From the NCBI GenBank assembly GCA_022184915.1, contig JAGTJU010000005.1, forward strand, positions 434,001 through 498,000: a stretch of DNA of 64,000 nucleotides, in the 5' to 3' direction. Every line of letters starts with the position of its first letter. The stretch's first letter is position 1. The position numbers and the translations under genes were made by a program. The DNA comes from Myxococcales bacterium (GTDB lineage: Bacteria; Myxococcota_A; Polyangia; Fen-1088). The notes under the pieces were generated by a model, which was given only the letters and a program-made list of their open reading frames with translations, was not told the DNA's origin and ran no database searches. Shown here piece after piece: positions 31,362 to 40,422 of this stretch.

Positions 31362-34115
31362 ATGAGCAAAGTAGGACGTTCGGAGAGGACGCGGCTGGAA
31401 TCGGCTCGCACGGAGCATTTCTTCCGTGGCCTGCGCTTGCCGTTGGCTTTACCAGGTTGCAAGGGCAAAGGCGGTGAGCTGCTGCGAGAAGACGATCTGG
31501 AAGTCCTGGCAAGAAACAACGAAAGCGGCGCCAACGGCCTGTTCCCCATCGGTCTTTATCAAACGTGGCACAATGGCATTCACCTCTGGTCCGCGCGGGG
31601 GACGCCAGTACACGCCCTGTGTGACGGAACGATCGTCGCTGCCTGCCTGGGTGAGCGCTCGCGTGAGCGTAACGTTTTCGGCTCACGCGGCTTCGTTCTC
31701 GTGCGCCACACCATCACGTGCCCCCAACCGCAGGAAGAGAAGCTCTGGCGGAAACCCAAACGGCTCGAGAATCTGACCTTTTTCGCCTTGTACCAGCACC
31801 TCGAGGGGCTATCGGGTACGGATGAACTGGCGCCTTGGCTTTTGCACCTTCGACCGTACCTCCTGCAGGGCAAGCCAGCCGATGGGACCTACGTCAAGCT
31901 CAACGGCACGACCGCGGCACGAAAAGGCGGGAAGCGTACGATCGCCGAGCTGCGCTCCGAACCTCAGCCTTACCGCCGAGGGAAGTCTGAGGAGTGGGCC
32001 GCCGGTAAGACCACCCTCTTCAGGGCACCTTCGGGCTCCGTGGCTCATGCACGCGAGGAGACCAAGGGACCGTTTCGGCTCGTGCGTGTGCTGGGCGTCG
32101 GCAACGGCGATCCGAAGGAGGGCTGGGTCTCGTTCACCTCGGCGACAGTTCAAGAAATCCCCGGCATGGCAAGCCAGATCCAGAAGCTCGTAGCCGGTGG
32201 TGTCACGCCGCTCGAGATACCAGTGTTCGCCGGTGAAGTGCTCGGCTGGGCTGGACACATCCAGCCCGAACACGACGAACTACGCGCGGGCTCCACGCCG
32301 TCCAGCGGCATCCACCTGGAGATCTTCGGCGATGAAGCCTTCGCCAAGACGACTGCAGACGCCTTTACATGGCTTGCAGATGACACGGACAAAGACGTCA
32401 TGGCCGAACTTGGCCCGACGCTCGAGAAGCTCAAGGATGCCGACCTCGTCGCGATGCTGAAGAAGCTCGCCTTCGATTGCGTTGAGGGCAAGCTGGCGAC
32501 CAGCCCGCCGACACGGGCTCAGTTTCTCTCCGAAGTTTCGGCATCAACGAAGGCAAAGCTCCGCCGGCTTGCGACCAAGAACACCTCCTACTGGGCGATC
32601 GACTGGGAAGCCGTTGCTGCGCGAAGCCCGGCGTGGCAGCAGAGGTACAGGCTCACCCAGATGGAGATGAAGGACGCGAACCGCTATTCTTGGTGGCGAC
32701 AGCTTCTGCCCGAGGCGAAAGCGCTGGGACTTCCTCCGAACGCAGTCGCCCATCACGTTCATCCGATAGGCTTCATGAAGCATATCTTGCAACGGCAGAT
32801 GCCTCATCCTGTCTTCTACGCTGAGGTGGGCGAGCGGGTTCGGGCCGTTCATGGCGTCGACGTCTCTGACGCACCCTGGAAAGGCGGGATTGAAGTTTGG
32901 GTTCACGACCCAGGCCCCGAGGGCAGCGAAGACTGGTGTCTGGGCAAGGTGCTCCGCTACGGCAAGCGGCTCGGCCTGGCGGGGAACGATCCACCAGACC
33001 TCTACGACATGTTGATCGACGGAAAGAGTGTAGAGGTGAAATTGCCCGCCGAGGTGAAGCGAATCTGGGCTTCGCTATGGAACGTGGAGGGTGGGCTCGA
33101 AGCGGTCAACACCTACGACAACCAGTTCATCACCTTCGGACCATTCCAGCATGCAGGGGGAACGGGAGGCGATCCGGGGGAGCTGGCCGGGGTGCTTTCG
33201 CTGGTCAAGGAGCAGCACCCCGAGCTCTTTCATGAGCTGTTCACCGCGCGAGGCCTCGACGTGAAACGCGCGGGAGGCGGAGAGATGAAAACGGGTCACT
33301 TCATCTTCGATGGGCAGAAGCTCACGTCTCCCGCAGCGAAGGAAGCGCTGCGCGCGTTCTACCCCGCCTACCTTCTGCGCATGGCAATGGAACACGACGT
33401 CTTTCGCAACAGCTTCATGGCCCAAGGCCTGCGGCGGATGGACGTCATTCGAGGATGGTCCGCAACCCTCGAGACAAAGAACCAACCCATCGTTACCGTG
33501 CACCTTGCGGAGGCCTATCGCTCTGAGCTGGGGCAGGCCCTGATCTTGGATGCACACATCAACCGGCCCAATGTGGCCCGCAGGTGGAGTGTGGCGGTCG
33601 AGCGGGCGTGGGATCGAACGGTGCCTTTCACTAAATTTCGGCCTCGACAAGAGAGAAAGCTAGTCAACCGTTTCATATTCGAGCGCTTGACGTCCAGCCT
33701 GAATGATCCGTTCCGCCGCACAGCCCTTGTGTTGGCGTGCACCACCGACATCGACCGCGCATACCGAGACGAGCTGGCTGCAGATCTGTTCGACGCAGAG
33801 AAAAACGCCCCTGAAGATCTGAAGGAGGACCTCGACAAGGCCATCAAGCTCCGCGACAGTCTGGCAGAGGGCTTGAACACGGGCACAAAGGCCCAACAAG
33901 CCAAAGCGCGGACAGACTTCCAAAAGGCCTGCAAGGCGGTCGTCGCCCTCGAAGGGAGGAAGCCCTATGCCCAGCGGCTCTCGGATACACACCCCTTGTG
34001 GCCAGAACTCGCCGCACAGCTCGATGAGGCCATCGAACAACTCGCACGCAAGCGACGCACCCCATTCCTGACACGGGATAGACCTTCAACGACAAGGGAC
34101 GCCCCCCCAAAATGA
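31362..34115 (+). CDS. Bifunctional peptidoglycan hydrolase: M23-like plus lysozyme-like domains
   Basis: 917 aa from the ATG at 31362, with GGAAGG 12 bases upstream; no signal peptide. Residues 60-325 resemble an interrupted M23 (LytM) endopeptidase: LYQTWHNGIHLWSARGTPVH (His70, His74), FALYQHLEGL and GIHLEIFGDE (His318). Compared with classical M23 the Asp of HxGxD is His74 and the HxH pair is HLE, so the metal site is altered. Insertions hold a second SH3-like segment at about 220-265. Residues 565-760 resemble a lysozyme or chitosanase-type glycosidase: LWNVEGGLEAVNTYDNQF with candidate acid Glu576 or Glu580, and TFGPFQH. A helical C-terminus completes it. Lack of a signal peptide fits T6SS delivery into a rival's periplasm. 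The stop overlaps the next start (ATGA). Confidence 0.75.
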   Translation: MSKVGRSERTRLESARTEHFFRGLRLPLALPGCKGKGGELLREDDLEVLARNNESGANGLFPIGLYQTWHNGIHLWSARGTPVHALCDGTIVAACLGERSRERNVFGSRGFVLVRHTITCPQPQEEKLWRKPKRLENLTFFALYQHLEGLSGTDELAPWLLHLRPYLLQGKPADGTYVKLNGTTAARKGGKRTIAELRSEPQPYRRGKSEEWAAGKTTLFRAPSGSVAHAREETKGPFRLVRVLGVGNGDPKEGWVSFTSATVQEIPGMASQIQKLVAGGVTPLEIPVFAGEVLGWAGHIQPEHDELRAGSTPSSGIHLEIFGDEAFAKTTADAFTWLADDTDKDVMAELGPTLEKLKDADLVAMLKKLAFDCVEGKLATSPPTRAQFLSEVSASTKAKLRRLATKNTSYWAIDWEAVAARSPAWQQRYRLTQMEMKDANRYSWWRQLLPEAKALGLPPNAVAHHVHPIGFMKHILQRQMPHPVFYAEVGERVRAVHGVDVSDAPWKGGIEVWVHDPGPEGSEDWCLGKVLRYGKRLGLAGNDPPDLYDMLIDGKSVEVKLPAEVKRIWASLWNVEGGLEAVNTYDNQFITFGPFQHAGGTGGDPGELAGVLSLVKEQHPELFHELFTARGLDVKRAGGGEMKTGHFIFDGQKLTSPAAKEALRAFYPAYLLRMAMEHDVFRNSFMAQGLRRMDVIRGWSATLETKNQPIVTVHLAEAYRSELGQALILDAHINRPNVARRWSVAVERAWDRTVPFTKFRPRQERKLVNRFIFERLTSSLNDPFRRTALVLACTTDIDRAYRDELAADLFDAEKNAPEDLKEDLDKAIKLRDSLAEGLNTGTKAQQAKARTDFQKACKAVVALEGRKPYAQRLSDTHPLWPELAAQLDEAIEQLARKRRTPFLTRDRPSTTRDAPPK

Positions 34116-35815
34116 TCCAAGCCTTTTTCTCAGTGTTTCTTCTGCTCGCAGCAGGCGGCGACGCGGCGCATTCCTTCAACGACGACAAAGCGGCCCGGGA
34201 AGCCATCCTGCGTACCGATCGCGAACGGATCTACGAAGAGTTCAAGGGTTTCCTCGACTCGGAAAAGACCAAGCCCATCGCCGAGGTCTTCGGAAATGTA
34301 GAGACGTTCGAAGAACTCGTTTGGAATGCGGCACCCCCAAATATACGGAGACGTTTGGAGCAGGCCTTCGAGCACCACAACGACCTCGCGAAGAGTCTCG
34401 AGTCTGGAATCTTCTTCGACCTTGACTTGGCTCTCAAGCACCGCGGGTTCGTTCGTGGCCTCATGATCGACGCAGCGGGAAAGGAGCTCGAATCGCTTCC
34501 TCACCTCGACTTTCTTCGTGTCTTCGAGAGCCTGTCGAAAGAGCCTCTCGATCTTCCCCGGCTCCGTCATCTCGGCCTCGACGGCCCCAACCTCATCGAG
34601 TTTCCGGATTGGATCTGGCAACTCGACAAGTTGGAGGCTTTCGAGATCGGCGGCGGACACACCTCTATTCCCGAAGGCATCGGCAAGCTCAAGAATCTCA
34701 GGTTTCTTGACCTATCGGAAAGCAAGCGGATCACGAGACTTCCGCCCAGCATCGGAGAGCTTTCTTCCCTGAGGTCACTCGACCTAGAACACAGCGCCGT
34801 CTCGGAGCTTCCACCCGAGATTGGCAAGCTCTCGAACCTCGAGCGCCTCAACTTCTACAGAACGCCCATCAAGACCCTGCCCCCCGAGATCGGCCAACTG
34901 CGTTCACTCCGCACCCTTATAGGGACTTTTTCCGAATTGACTTCGCTACCGAAGGAGGTCGGCAACCTCAAAAACCTCGTCGAGATCAAGGTCGGATTGG
35001 GCGAACATTCGATGGACTGCCCCTGGGCAGAGCTGGCCACTCTGCCGAAGCTCGAGTCGCTCCACTGCGCCGGACGCTCAGAGCCCCGGCCGTCTCCCCA
35101 GTGGGTGGGTCGCCTTGAAAGATACATGAACGGCCACTACATGTTGCCATCGCCCAAGCAGGTGCCGCGTCCGCTCGACCCCTACGAGTTCAAGGAGAAA
35201 ATCCTCCGCCTACACGCCGCACACAACGACATGGACATCTTCAAGCTCCTGCTCGACCTATCGTTGATCCCCTGGACAACCAACAGGGATCGGTCTCTCT
35301 ACAGCGACTACTTTCACCAGGAAACCACCGTGGCAGTGGACATTTTCGAGGAAGAGTTGCTCTTCCTCCCGCGCGAGAAGAAGCGCCTGAACGAGGTCGT
35401 GATGCAGATTCGCCTCACGGACGACCTGACCTCGTATCACGCGTTGGCCCTCTTCTATCGCAACGCCGAAGGCGTGTGGACATTCGCGCCCCGCACCTTT
35501 ACCGTGCCACCTCTCGAAAAGGCAGGCCCGCCCTTCCGCTTCTCCTTCGCGCCTACCTACGGCAGCAAAGACCCTCGCAGGGGCCTCGTAGGAACGATCC
35601 GGGATGTGACCACGCGAGAGTTCACAGAAGAAGTCGTCGCGCTCTGGGCGAACCCGGTGGGACTTTTCGAGGACGCTCGCGCGACATTGTCTTCCCCGAG
35701 CTTCGAGGCCACCGAAAATGGCAGCTACCGCCTCATCATCAATCCAAAGAGCGCAGCCATACGCATTCGATTCTGCCCCCAGGACAAGTGCCGCACCAAG
35801 ACTTTGAGGCTATGA
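34112..35815 (+). CDS. Exported leucine-rich-repeat protein, candidate immunity factor
   Basis: 567 aa, starting with a signal peptide (AFFSVFLLLAAGGDAA). Residues about 145-330 hold eight or so leucine-rich repeats of the 23-residue LPxxIGxLxxLRxLxL type (LPPSIGELSSLRSLDL, LPPEIGKLSNLERLNF, LPPEIGQLRSLRTLIG). A beta-rich C-terminal part of about 230 residues follows and is not recognised. The gene overlaps the wall hydrolase by four bases, the typical spacing for effector-immunity pairs. A periplasmic protein is where protection against a delivered wall hydrolase is needed. LRR binding of the hydrolase is an inference; a structural accessory role cannot be excluded. Confidence 0.7.
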   Translation: MIQAFFSVFLLLAAGGDAAHSFNDDKAAREAILRTDRERIYEEFKGFLDSEKTKPIAEVFGNVETFEELVWNAAPPNIRRRLEQAFEHHNDLAKSLESGIFFDLDLALKHRGFVRGLMIDAAGKELESLPHLDFLRVFESLSKEPLDLPRLRHLGLDGPNLIEFPDWIWQLDKLEAFEIGGGHTSIPEGIGKLKNLRFLDLSESKRITRLPPSIGELSSLRSLDLEHSAVSELPPEIGKLSNLERLNFYRTPIKTLPPEIGQLRSLRTLIGTFSELTSLPKEVGNLKNLVEIKVGLGEHSMDCPWAELATLPKLESLHCAGRSEPRPSPQWVGRLERYMNGHYMLPSPKQVPRPLDPYEFKEKILRLHAAHNDMDIFKLLLDLSLIPWTTNRDRSLYSDYFHQETTVAVDIFEEELLFLPREKKRLNEVVMQIRLTDDLTSYHALALFYRNAEGVWTFAPRTFTVPPLEKAGPPFRFSFAPTYGSKDPRRGLVGTIRDVTTREFTEEVVALWANPVGLFEDARATLSSPSFEATENGSYRLIINPKSAAIRIRFCPQDKCRTKTLRL

Positions 35816-35991
35816 GGTCGAGCCACATGGGCACACAAGAAGAACCCACGCCGCACAAGGAAACATCACTCACCGTCGAGGTACTGACGACGACCGAAGA
35901 ACTCGCGAAGGGTGTTGAGCTGGAGCTGCCCGATGGCGACAAGCGCGTGCGCGTCATCATCGTACCCCGTCCCTTCGGCTTTTCGGGCTGA
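35812..35991 (+). CDS. Small 59-aa protein ending the hydrolase island
   Basis: ATG at 35812 overlaps the LRR gene's TGA (ATGA). Acidic protein with three predicted strands (SLTVEVLTTTEEL, VELELPDGDKRVRVIIVPRP). A second in-frame ATG at 35827 gives 54 aa. No signal peptide or family recognised. Strict translational coupling and coding-like composition argue that it is real. It is followed by a hairpin terminator. Confidence 0.55.
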   Translation: MRSSHMGTQEEPTPHKETSLTVEVLTTTEELAKGVELELPDGDKRVRVIIVPRPFGFSG

Positions 35992-36026
35992 CCCCAAGCG
36001 AAATCAAACCAACCCCGAGAGTCCGC

Positions 36027-36055
36027 GCGCGTGCAGCAACGGCGGCTGCACGCGC
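36027..36055. terminator. Bidirectional hairpin between convergent genes
   Basis: Perfect 11-bp stem GCGCGTGCAGC (36027-36037) with its complement at 36045-36055, loop AACGGCG. Located between the stop at 35991 (+) and the stop at 36065 (-), so it can end both operons. No strong T-run. Confidence 0.55.
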
Positions 36056-36064
36056 CCCGCGACA

Positions 36065-36469
36065 CTACTCGACCGTGGTCCAGAGCAGCCGATCACCCGA
36101 AGGTTCGGTGCTCTGCGGATCCTGCTCCGCCGTGACGAAGAGCTGGAAGCTCTTGTACGGGGTGGTGGCGTCCATTTGGCCTTCCTGATTCTCCCCCAAG
36201 CTGAGTACGCCGAGATTCGAAGGTCCCGCCTCGGGGATCATGGGCTGCAGCCAAACGACGTAGTGACTTGCTTGGGCGCTCACCCGCTCGGGCGGTGCGA
36301 GATGCCTGACCTGCAGCTGGATCTCTCGCATGTTGTTACTTTCCTTGGCCACCTGCACCCGACCTTCCGCCGCAGGAACGGCCTCGCTTCGGTTCATGGT
36401 GACCTTGTTTGCGCAAGCTGCGACCGTGAAGGCCGTAGCTATCGTGAGCCATCCGAGTGTCTTGTTCAT
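36065..36469 (-). CDS. Small lipoprotein of unknown function
   Basis: 134 aa from the ATG at 36469; GGGAG lies six bases upstream of this codon and directly abuts the alternative ATG at 36475. Signal peptide with lipobox FTVAACAN. Mature part about 110 residues: EAVPAAEGRVQVAKESNN, IQLQVRHLAPPERV, YVVWLQP, LGVLSLGENQEG and SFQLFVTAEQDP. The pattern suggests a single immunoglobulin-like beta domain. The layout (lipoprotein plus a small beta domain with an acidic loop) is one I have seen among myxobacterial hypotheticals, but I cannot name a family. Monocistronic, converging with the T6SS-like island and 110 bp from the methyltransferase gene. Confidence 0.6.
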   Translation of the reverse strand: MNKTLGWLTIATAFTVAACANKVTMNRSEAVPAAEGRVQVAKESNNMREIQLQVRHLAPPERVSAQASHYVVWLQPMIPEAGPSNLGVLSLGENQEGQMDATTPYKSFQLFVTAEQDPQSTEPSGDRLLWTTVE

Positions 36470-36585
36470 CCCCATCTCCCTTTACCGTTATTGATGCGGC
36501 GGTTTTTGGACCCGCCGCGAACGGAAAGGTGTGCAAGGAACGAACCAACGCACGCTGAGACACCCGGTGGCGCGTCAAACGCCTT

Positions 36586-38064
36586 TTACTGTTGCGTGGC
36601 CACGGGGTCACGTCCGATCCAGCGGGCCTTGCGGCTGAAGGCGACGGAAGGCGCTTCGTCAACGCTCACGGTGTCCTTGTCGTTCTTTATGTTCTTGGTC
36701 AGCGTGATCATGAACACCGTCGAGCTTCCTTGCCCTCCGATGATGACCGACCAGCCAAGGAACATGCGCCACATGCGGAACCAGCGCTGACCGTACTTGG
36801 CAACCACGAGGGCTTCGTTCTTGACCCAGTTGTCGTACCATTTTCGGATCGTTACGGAATAGTGAACGCCGCAGTTCTCCACCCGGTGCACCTCGAAGCC
36901 GGCCCTCTCCGCCTGCGAAACCACGAATCCCAGGGGGCAGCTGGCGTCGGCCCCAGGAAAAATGTACTTGGCCATGAAAAGACCCCAAACGAGGTCCTCG
37001 TAGTGCCAGGCGCGTCGTAAACCTGCAATCTGCAGGTAGAAGATGCCATCGTCCTTCAGCATGCTGCGCACTTGCAAAAGGAACTTCTGGAAGTTCTTGA
37101 TGCCCACGTGCTCCGCCATCTCGAGGCAGGTGATCTTGTCGTACGTGGTGGCAGGAAGATGCCGGTAATCGTCCACGATCACGTTCACGCGGTCGGACAC
37201 CCCTGCCTGGGCGGCTCGTGCGTTCGCCCATTCGGCTTGCTCTTTGGCCAGCGTGATGCCCGTGCTGTGGGTTCCGTGGTGCTTGGCAGCGTGCGTGATG
37301 AGCGGCCCCCACCCGCAGCCAATGTCTAGATGCTTGTCGCCGGGCTTCATCTGCACATAGCGGCACACGGTCTCGAGCTTGCGCTCTTGTGCGGCCTCCA
37401 GGCTCTCGGACGCGTCCTGGAAGATCCCGCTCGTGTAGGTCATCGACTCGCCGAGGAACCAGTTGTAAAAATCGTTGCCCCGGTTGTAGACGTGCGCGAT
37501 GTCCCCCTCGTCTGACTTCACGCTGTGTGTAACGTTCTGTCCGAAGAACTCGCGAAAATAGAACTTCACGTCGCCCCAGGTGAAGGCGAACTTGAAGAGG
37601 CGGTTGCGCCGCAGCATCACCTCGAAGAGGTCCTGCTTGAAGTCCAGCTTTTCGGCCATGTAGGCCTCGTACAGGATCTCCATGGGGATGCGTTTGCCCT
37701 TCCAGCGCCGCGCCAGGTTTTCGTCCCTCCACGTCACGTAGGGTTGCCAATCCTCCTTGACCCGTGACCCCACGGCGTGTGAGCGGAGCACCAAGACCAA
37801 GATGGGGCCAATCACGAAAAGGAGAGGCACCAGGACCCAGGCAAGCGGCGCCACCCACCAGACCCAGCCCGAGGCCCACAAAGCAGCGAGCGCCACCAGG
37901 GTGGGAACAGCAAGCAAAGTCGCCACGCGCTGCTCGAGCAGCCAGAAAATGAAAGGCATTCCGTGGGAGCGCCCGCGCTCCCGATGTTCGGAGGCCCGGG
38001 GCAGGACGGCAGAGTCCGGTGCGGCCCCCGCGGAGGGCATGTCGATGGCGGCAGGGGAGGTCAT
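36586..38064 (-). CDS. CFA synthase-family methyltransferase resembling fungal sphingolipid C9-methyltransferase
   Basis: 492 aa from the ATG at 38064; the frame opens at 38115. Two membrane helices lie at about residues 50-100 (FWLLEQRVATLLAVPTLV, LVPLLFVIGPILVLVL). The methyltransferase domain follows: YNRGNDFYNWFLG, ESMTYTSGIFQDAS, then SAM-binding LDIGCGWGPLITHAA, GITLAKEQ, and CLEMAEHVG. Ordinary cyclopropane-fatty-acid synthases have no membrane helices and read HYDxGNDFY with YSCAYF-like sequence. The combination FLGxxMxYTSGIF with N-terminal membrane anchors recalls fungal sphingolipid C9-methyltransferases. It should transfer a methyl group from SAM to a lipid double bond, on a ceramide-type or phospholipid substrate. 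Confidence 0.75.
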   Translation of the reverse strand: MTSPAAIDMPSAGAAPDSAVLPRASEHRERGRSHGMPFIFWLLEQRVATLLAVPTLVALAALWASGWVWWVAPLAWVLVPLLFVIGPILVLVLRSHAVGSRVKEDWQPYVTWRDENLARRWKGKRIPMEILYEAYMAEKLDFKQDLFEVMLRRNRLFKFAFTWGDVKFYFREFFGQNVTHSVKSDEGDIAHVYNRGNDFYNWFLGESMTYTSGIFQDASESLEAAQERKLETVCRYVQMKPGDKHLDIGCGWGPLITHAAKHHGTHSTGITLAKEQAEWANARAAQAGVSDRVNVIVDDYRHLPATTYDKITCLEMAEHVGIKNFQKFLLQVRSMLKDDGIFYLQIAGLRRAWHYEDLVWGLFMAKYIFPGADASCPLGFVVSQAERAGFEVHRVENCGVHYSVTIRKWYDNWVKNEALVVAKYGQRWFRMWRMFLGWSVIIGGQGSSTVFMITLTKNIKNDKDTVSVDEAPSVAFSRKARWIGRDPVATQQ

Positions 38065-38222
38065 GGAAGCGTCTTTTGTTCGGGAGAAGGTCGCAAGAGG
38101 CGACAACCTTACCATCCAGACACGCTTCGAGCGGTTGGGTTATCGGCAGGAGCCTCTGAAAATGCCACCCTCGGGCCCCCTACGGACGCCACGCGAGGCC
38201 ACGGACAGGGTCCCGCGTCCCC

Positions 38223-40007
38223 TCAGCGGGGCTTGAACCCGTGGGCGAGATCTTTCGCGGACTGCTTGATCATGCGCCAGCGATGCGAGTCTCCCTTGAG
38301 GACGGAGAGCGCGAACTTCTGCGCCTGCGTCACCTTGATGTGAGGGGGTAACGGAGGCACCTCGGGGTCTGTCCACGCTTCGACCACGACGGGCCGGTCG
38401 GACGTGAGCGCAGCTTCCCAGCCCGGAACGACGTCCTCCGGTGTCTTCATTACGATGCCACGCAGGCCCAACATCTCGCCGTACTTCGCATACTCGAAGG
38501 GAGGGAGCACCTGCGAGGCGTCGAACTTTGGATCGCCGGCCATCACCCGCTGCTCCCACGTGACCTGATTGAGATCTTCGTTTCGCAACACCAAAACGAT
38601 GAGCCGGGGGTCGGACCACTCGGTGTAGTGATCCGCAATCGTGATGAGTCCATTGAGGCCGTTCATCTGCATCGCCCCGTCGCCCACGGCGGCGATCACC
38701 GGGCGATCTGGGTGGGCGAACTTGGCAGCCAATGCGTAGGGCACGCCGGGGCCCATGGTGGCCAGATTGCCAGACAGGGAAGCCATCATGCCCGAGCGGA
38801 TCTTGAGATCCCGGGCCCACCAGTTGGCCGCCGAGCCCGAATCACAGGTGAGGATGCAGCGATCCGGCAGCCGGGGCGACAGCTCCCAGAACACGCGCTG
38901 GGGGTTGATGGGCTGTGCGCTGTTCATCGCACGCTCTTCCATCAGCTTCCACCACGCGATGACCTCGCGAGCGAGGCGTTCCTGCCAAGACTTATCGGCC
39001 TTGGGCCTCAGACGGGGCAAGAGCGCAGCCAAGGTCTCCTGGGCGTCACCGCACAGGTTGACCTCCATGGGATAACGGAGCCCCAGCATGCGCGGCTTCA
39101 CGTCGATCTGGACGCCCCGCGCCTGACCTTCCTTGGGGAGCCACTCTGAATAGGGAAAGCTGCTGCCCACGACGAGAAGGGTGTCGCAGTTCTGCATCAT
39201 GTAGTCGCTGGGCTTCGTTCCCAGAAGGCCAATCGAGCCCGTGACGAAGGGCAGATCATCTGGCAACACGTCCTTGCCCAAAAGGGCCTTGGCCACCCCC
39301 GCCCCGAGGACCTGCGCGGTTTCAATCACGAGCCCGGCCGCCTTTTTTGCTCCAGCGCCCACCAGCATCGCCACGCGTTTACCCTCGTTGAGCACCTCGG
39401 CGGCGCGATCGAGATCGGTATCCCGCGGGATGATGCGGGGCGTGTGGTAGCCGATGCCCGAAAGCGACGTGCCATGGACCCGTGGCGGCGTGGGCACGGC
39501 CTCCATCTCTTGGACGTCGTTGGGGAAGATGATGCAGGTCACCGTTCTTTCCGCGAACGCGATGCGCACCGCCCGGTCAACCAAGTGACGCGCTTGCGCC
39601 GGGGTGGAGCACATGTGCACATACTGATGGGCCACGTCCTTGAAGAGCGAGATCAGGTCGACTTCTTGCTGATAGTCGGCGCCGAGGGCGGTGGTGGCCT
39701 GTTGCCCCACGATGGCCACGACAGGCTGATGATCCATGGCAGCGTCGTAAAGGCCATTGAGCAGGTGGATGGCGCCGGGCCCCGAGGTCGCCATGCACAC
39801 GCCCACTTCGTTCGTGAACTTCGCATGTCCCGTGGCCATGAACGCGGCCAGCTCCTCGTGGCGGGCCTGGATGAAGCGGACCTTGTCCGAGGCCCGGTCC
39901 AAAGCACCCATCAAGCCGTTGATGCCGTCTCCGGGATAGCCGTAGACGAGCTTGATGCCCCACTGATGCAGGCGGTTGATGACGTAGTCGCTGACTGTTT
40001 CGGCCAT
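38223..40007 (-). CDS. Thiamine-diphosphate-dependent pyruvate oxidase/dehydrogenase-like enzyme
   Basis: 594 aa, the usual length of PoxB-type enzymes. N-terminal PYR domain with GYPGDGINGLMGAL and catalytic Glu in RHEELAAFMA. A central FAD/nucleotide-type domain includes VAMLVGAGAKKA. The C-terminal PP domain has AVGDGAMQMNGLNGL and LRNEDLNQVTWEQR, where the GDG...N pattern binds thiamine diphosphate and Mg. It could be a pyruvate:quinone oxidoreductase, pyruvate oxidase or acetolactate synthase homologue. The end (KSAKDLAHGFKPR type) does not clearly show the membrane-binding peptide of E. coli PoxB, so the acceptor is open. Apparently monocistronic. Confidence 0.8.
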   Translation of the reverse strand: MAETVSDYVINRLHQWGIKLVYGYPGDGINGLMGALDRASDKVRFIQARHEELAAFMATGHAKFTNEVGVCMATSGPGAIHLLNGLYDAAMDHQPVVAIVGQQATTALGADYQQEVDLISLFKDVAHQYVHMCSTPAQARHLVDRAVRIAFAERTVTCIIFPNDVQEMEAVPTPPRVHGTSLSGIGYHTPRIIPRDTDLDRAAEVLNEGKRVAMLVGAGAKKAAGLVIETAQVLGAGVAKALLGKDVLPDDLPFVTGSIGLLGTKPSDYMMQNCDTLLVVGSSFPYSEWLPKEGQARGVQIDVKPRMLGLRYPMEVNLCGDAQETLAALLPRLRPKADKSWQERLAREVIAWWKLMEERAMNSAQPINPQRVFWELSPRLPDRCILTCDSGSAANWWARDLKIRSGMMASLSGNLATMGPGVPYALAAKFAHPDRPVIAAVGDGAMQMNGLNGLITIADHYTEWSDPRLIVLVLRNEDLNQVTWEQRVMAGDPKFDASQVLPPFEYAKYGEMLGLRGIVMKTPEDVVPGWEAALTSDRPVVVEAWTDPEVPPLPPHIKVTQAQKFALSVLKGDSHRWRMIKQSAKDLAHGFKPR

Positions 40008-40422
40008 TTTGTGTCTCCCAGGGTGAGTGAAGCGCGCCTCACGACCCGTTCGGGCCCGACTCCGGCACTCTTGGCGTCAGGCGCGCTGCAATCTCCGGAC
40101 TCATGAATGTGAAACCCGTGTTGGCCCTTGGAAAGGCCCGTCACCCTGCCGCTGATGTGAACTTGGACGTTGCTTGAAGCGGTGCCATCGAGTGTCTCCT
40201 CTGATACGGGGCCCCCGTCCGGGGGACGACAGCGAACGATGTCGTGGTGAGCAAGAGACATGCCGAGAGGGGCGGCCGCTGGATGCCGCGATCACGCACG
40301 GAAAGTCGCGGCACCGCCGGCACGTGCGCTACCGCAAGCGCCAAAGCCGGTCGGGAATGTTACGGAGCACGTACACCAGCACAGCGCCACTGCCCCGCAG
40401 GAGCCCGAGATGAGCGCGACGG
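40008..40422. other. Intergenic region with a sodC fragment only
   Basis: 415 bp between two minus-strand genes. The only coding trace is the Cu/Zn superoxide dismutase fragment at 40061-40183. The remainder shows no gene I can support. Confidence 0.5.
40061..40183 (-). pseudogene. Cu/Zn superoxide dismutase (sodC) fragment
   Basis: About 41 codons reading VQVHISGRVTGLSKGQHGF then HIHESGDCSAPDAKSAG, the copper-binding GxHGFHIHE region and the disulfide Cys of Cu/Zn SOD. The next conserved part (GHFNP with further metal ligands, and the C-terminal GGARxACG) is absent: the frame continues with unrelated residues, and no matching continuation was found in the other frames. Signal peptide and strand before the fragment are also missing. 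It is a decayed or partly deleted gene. Confidence 0.7.
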
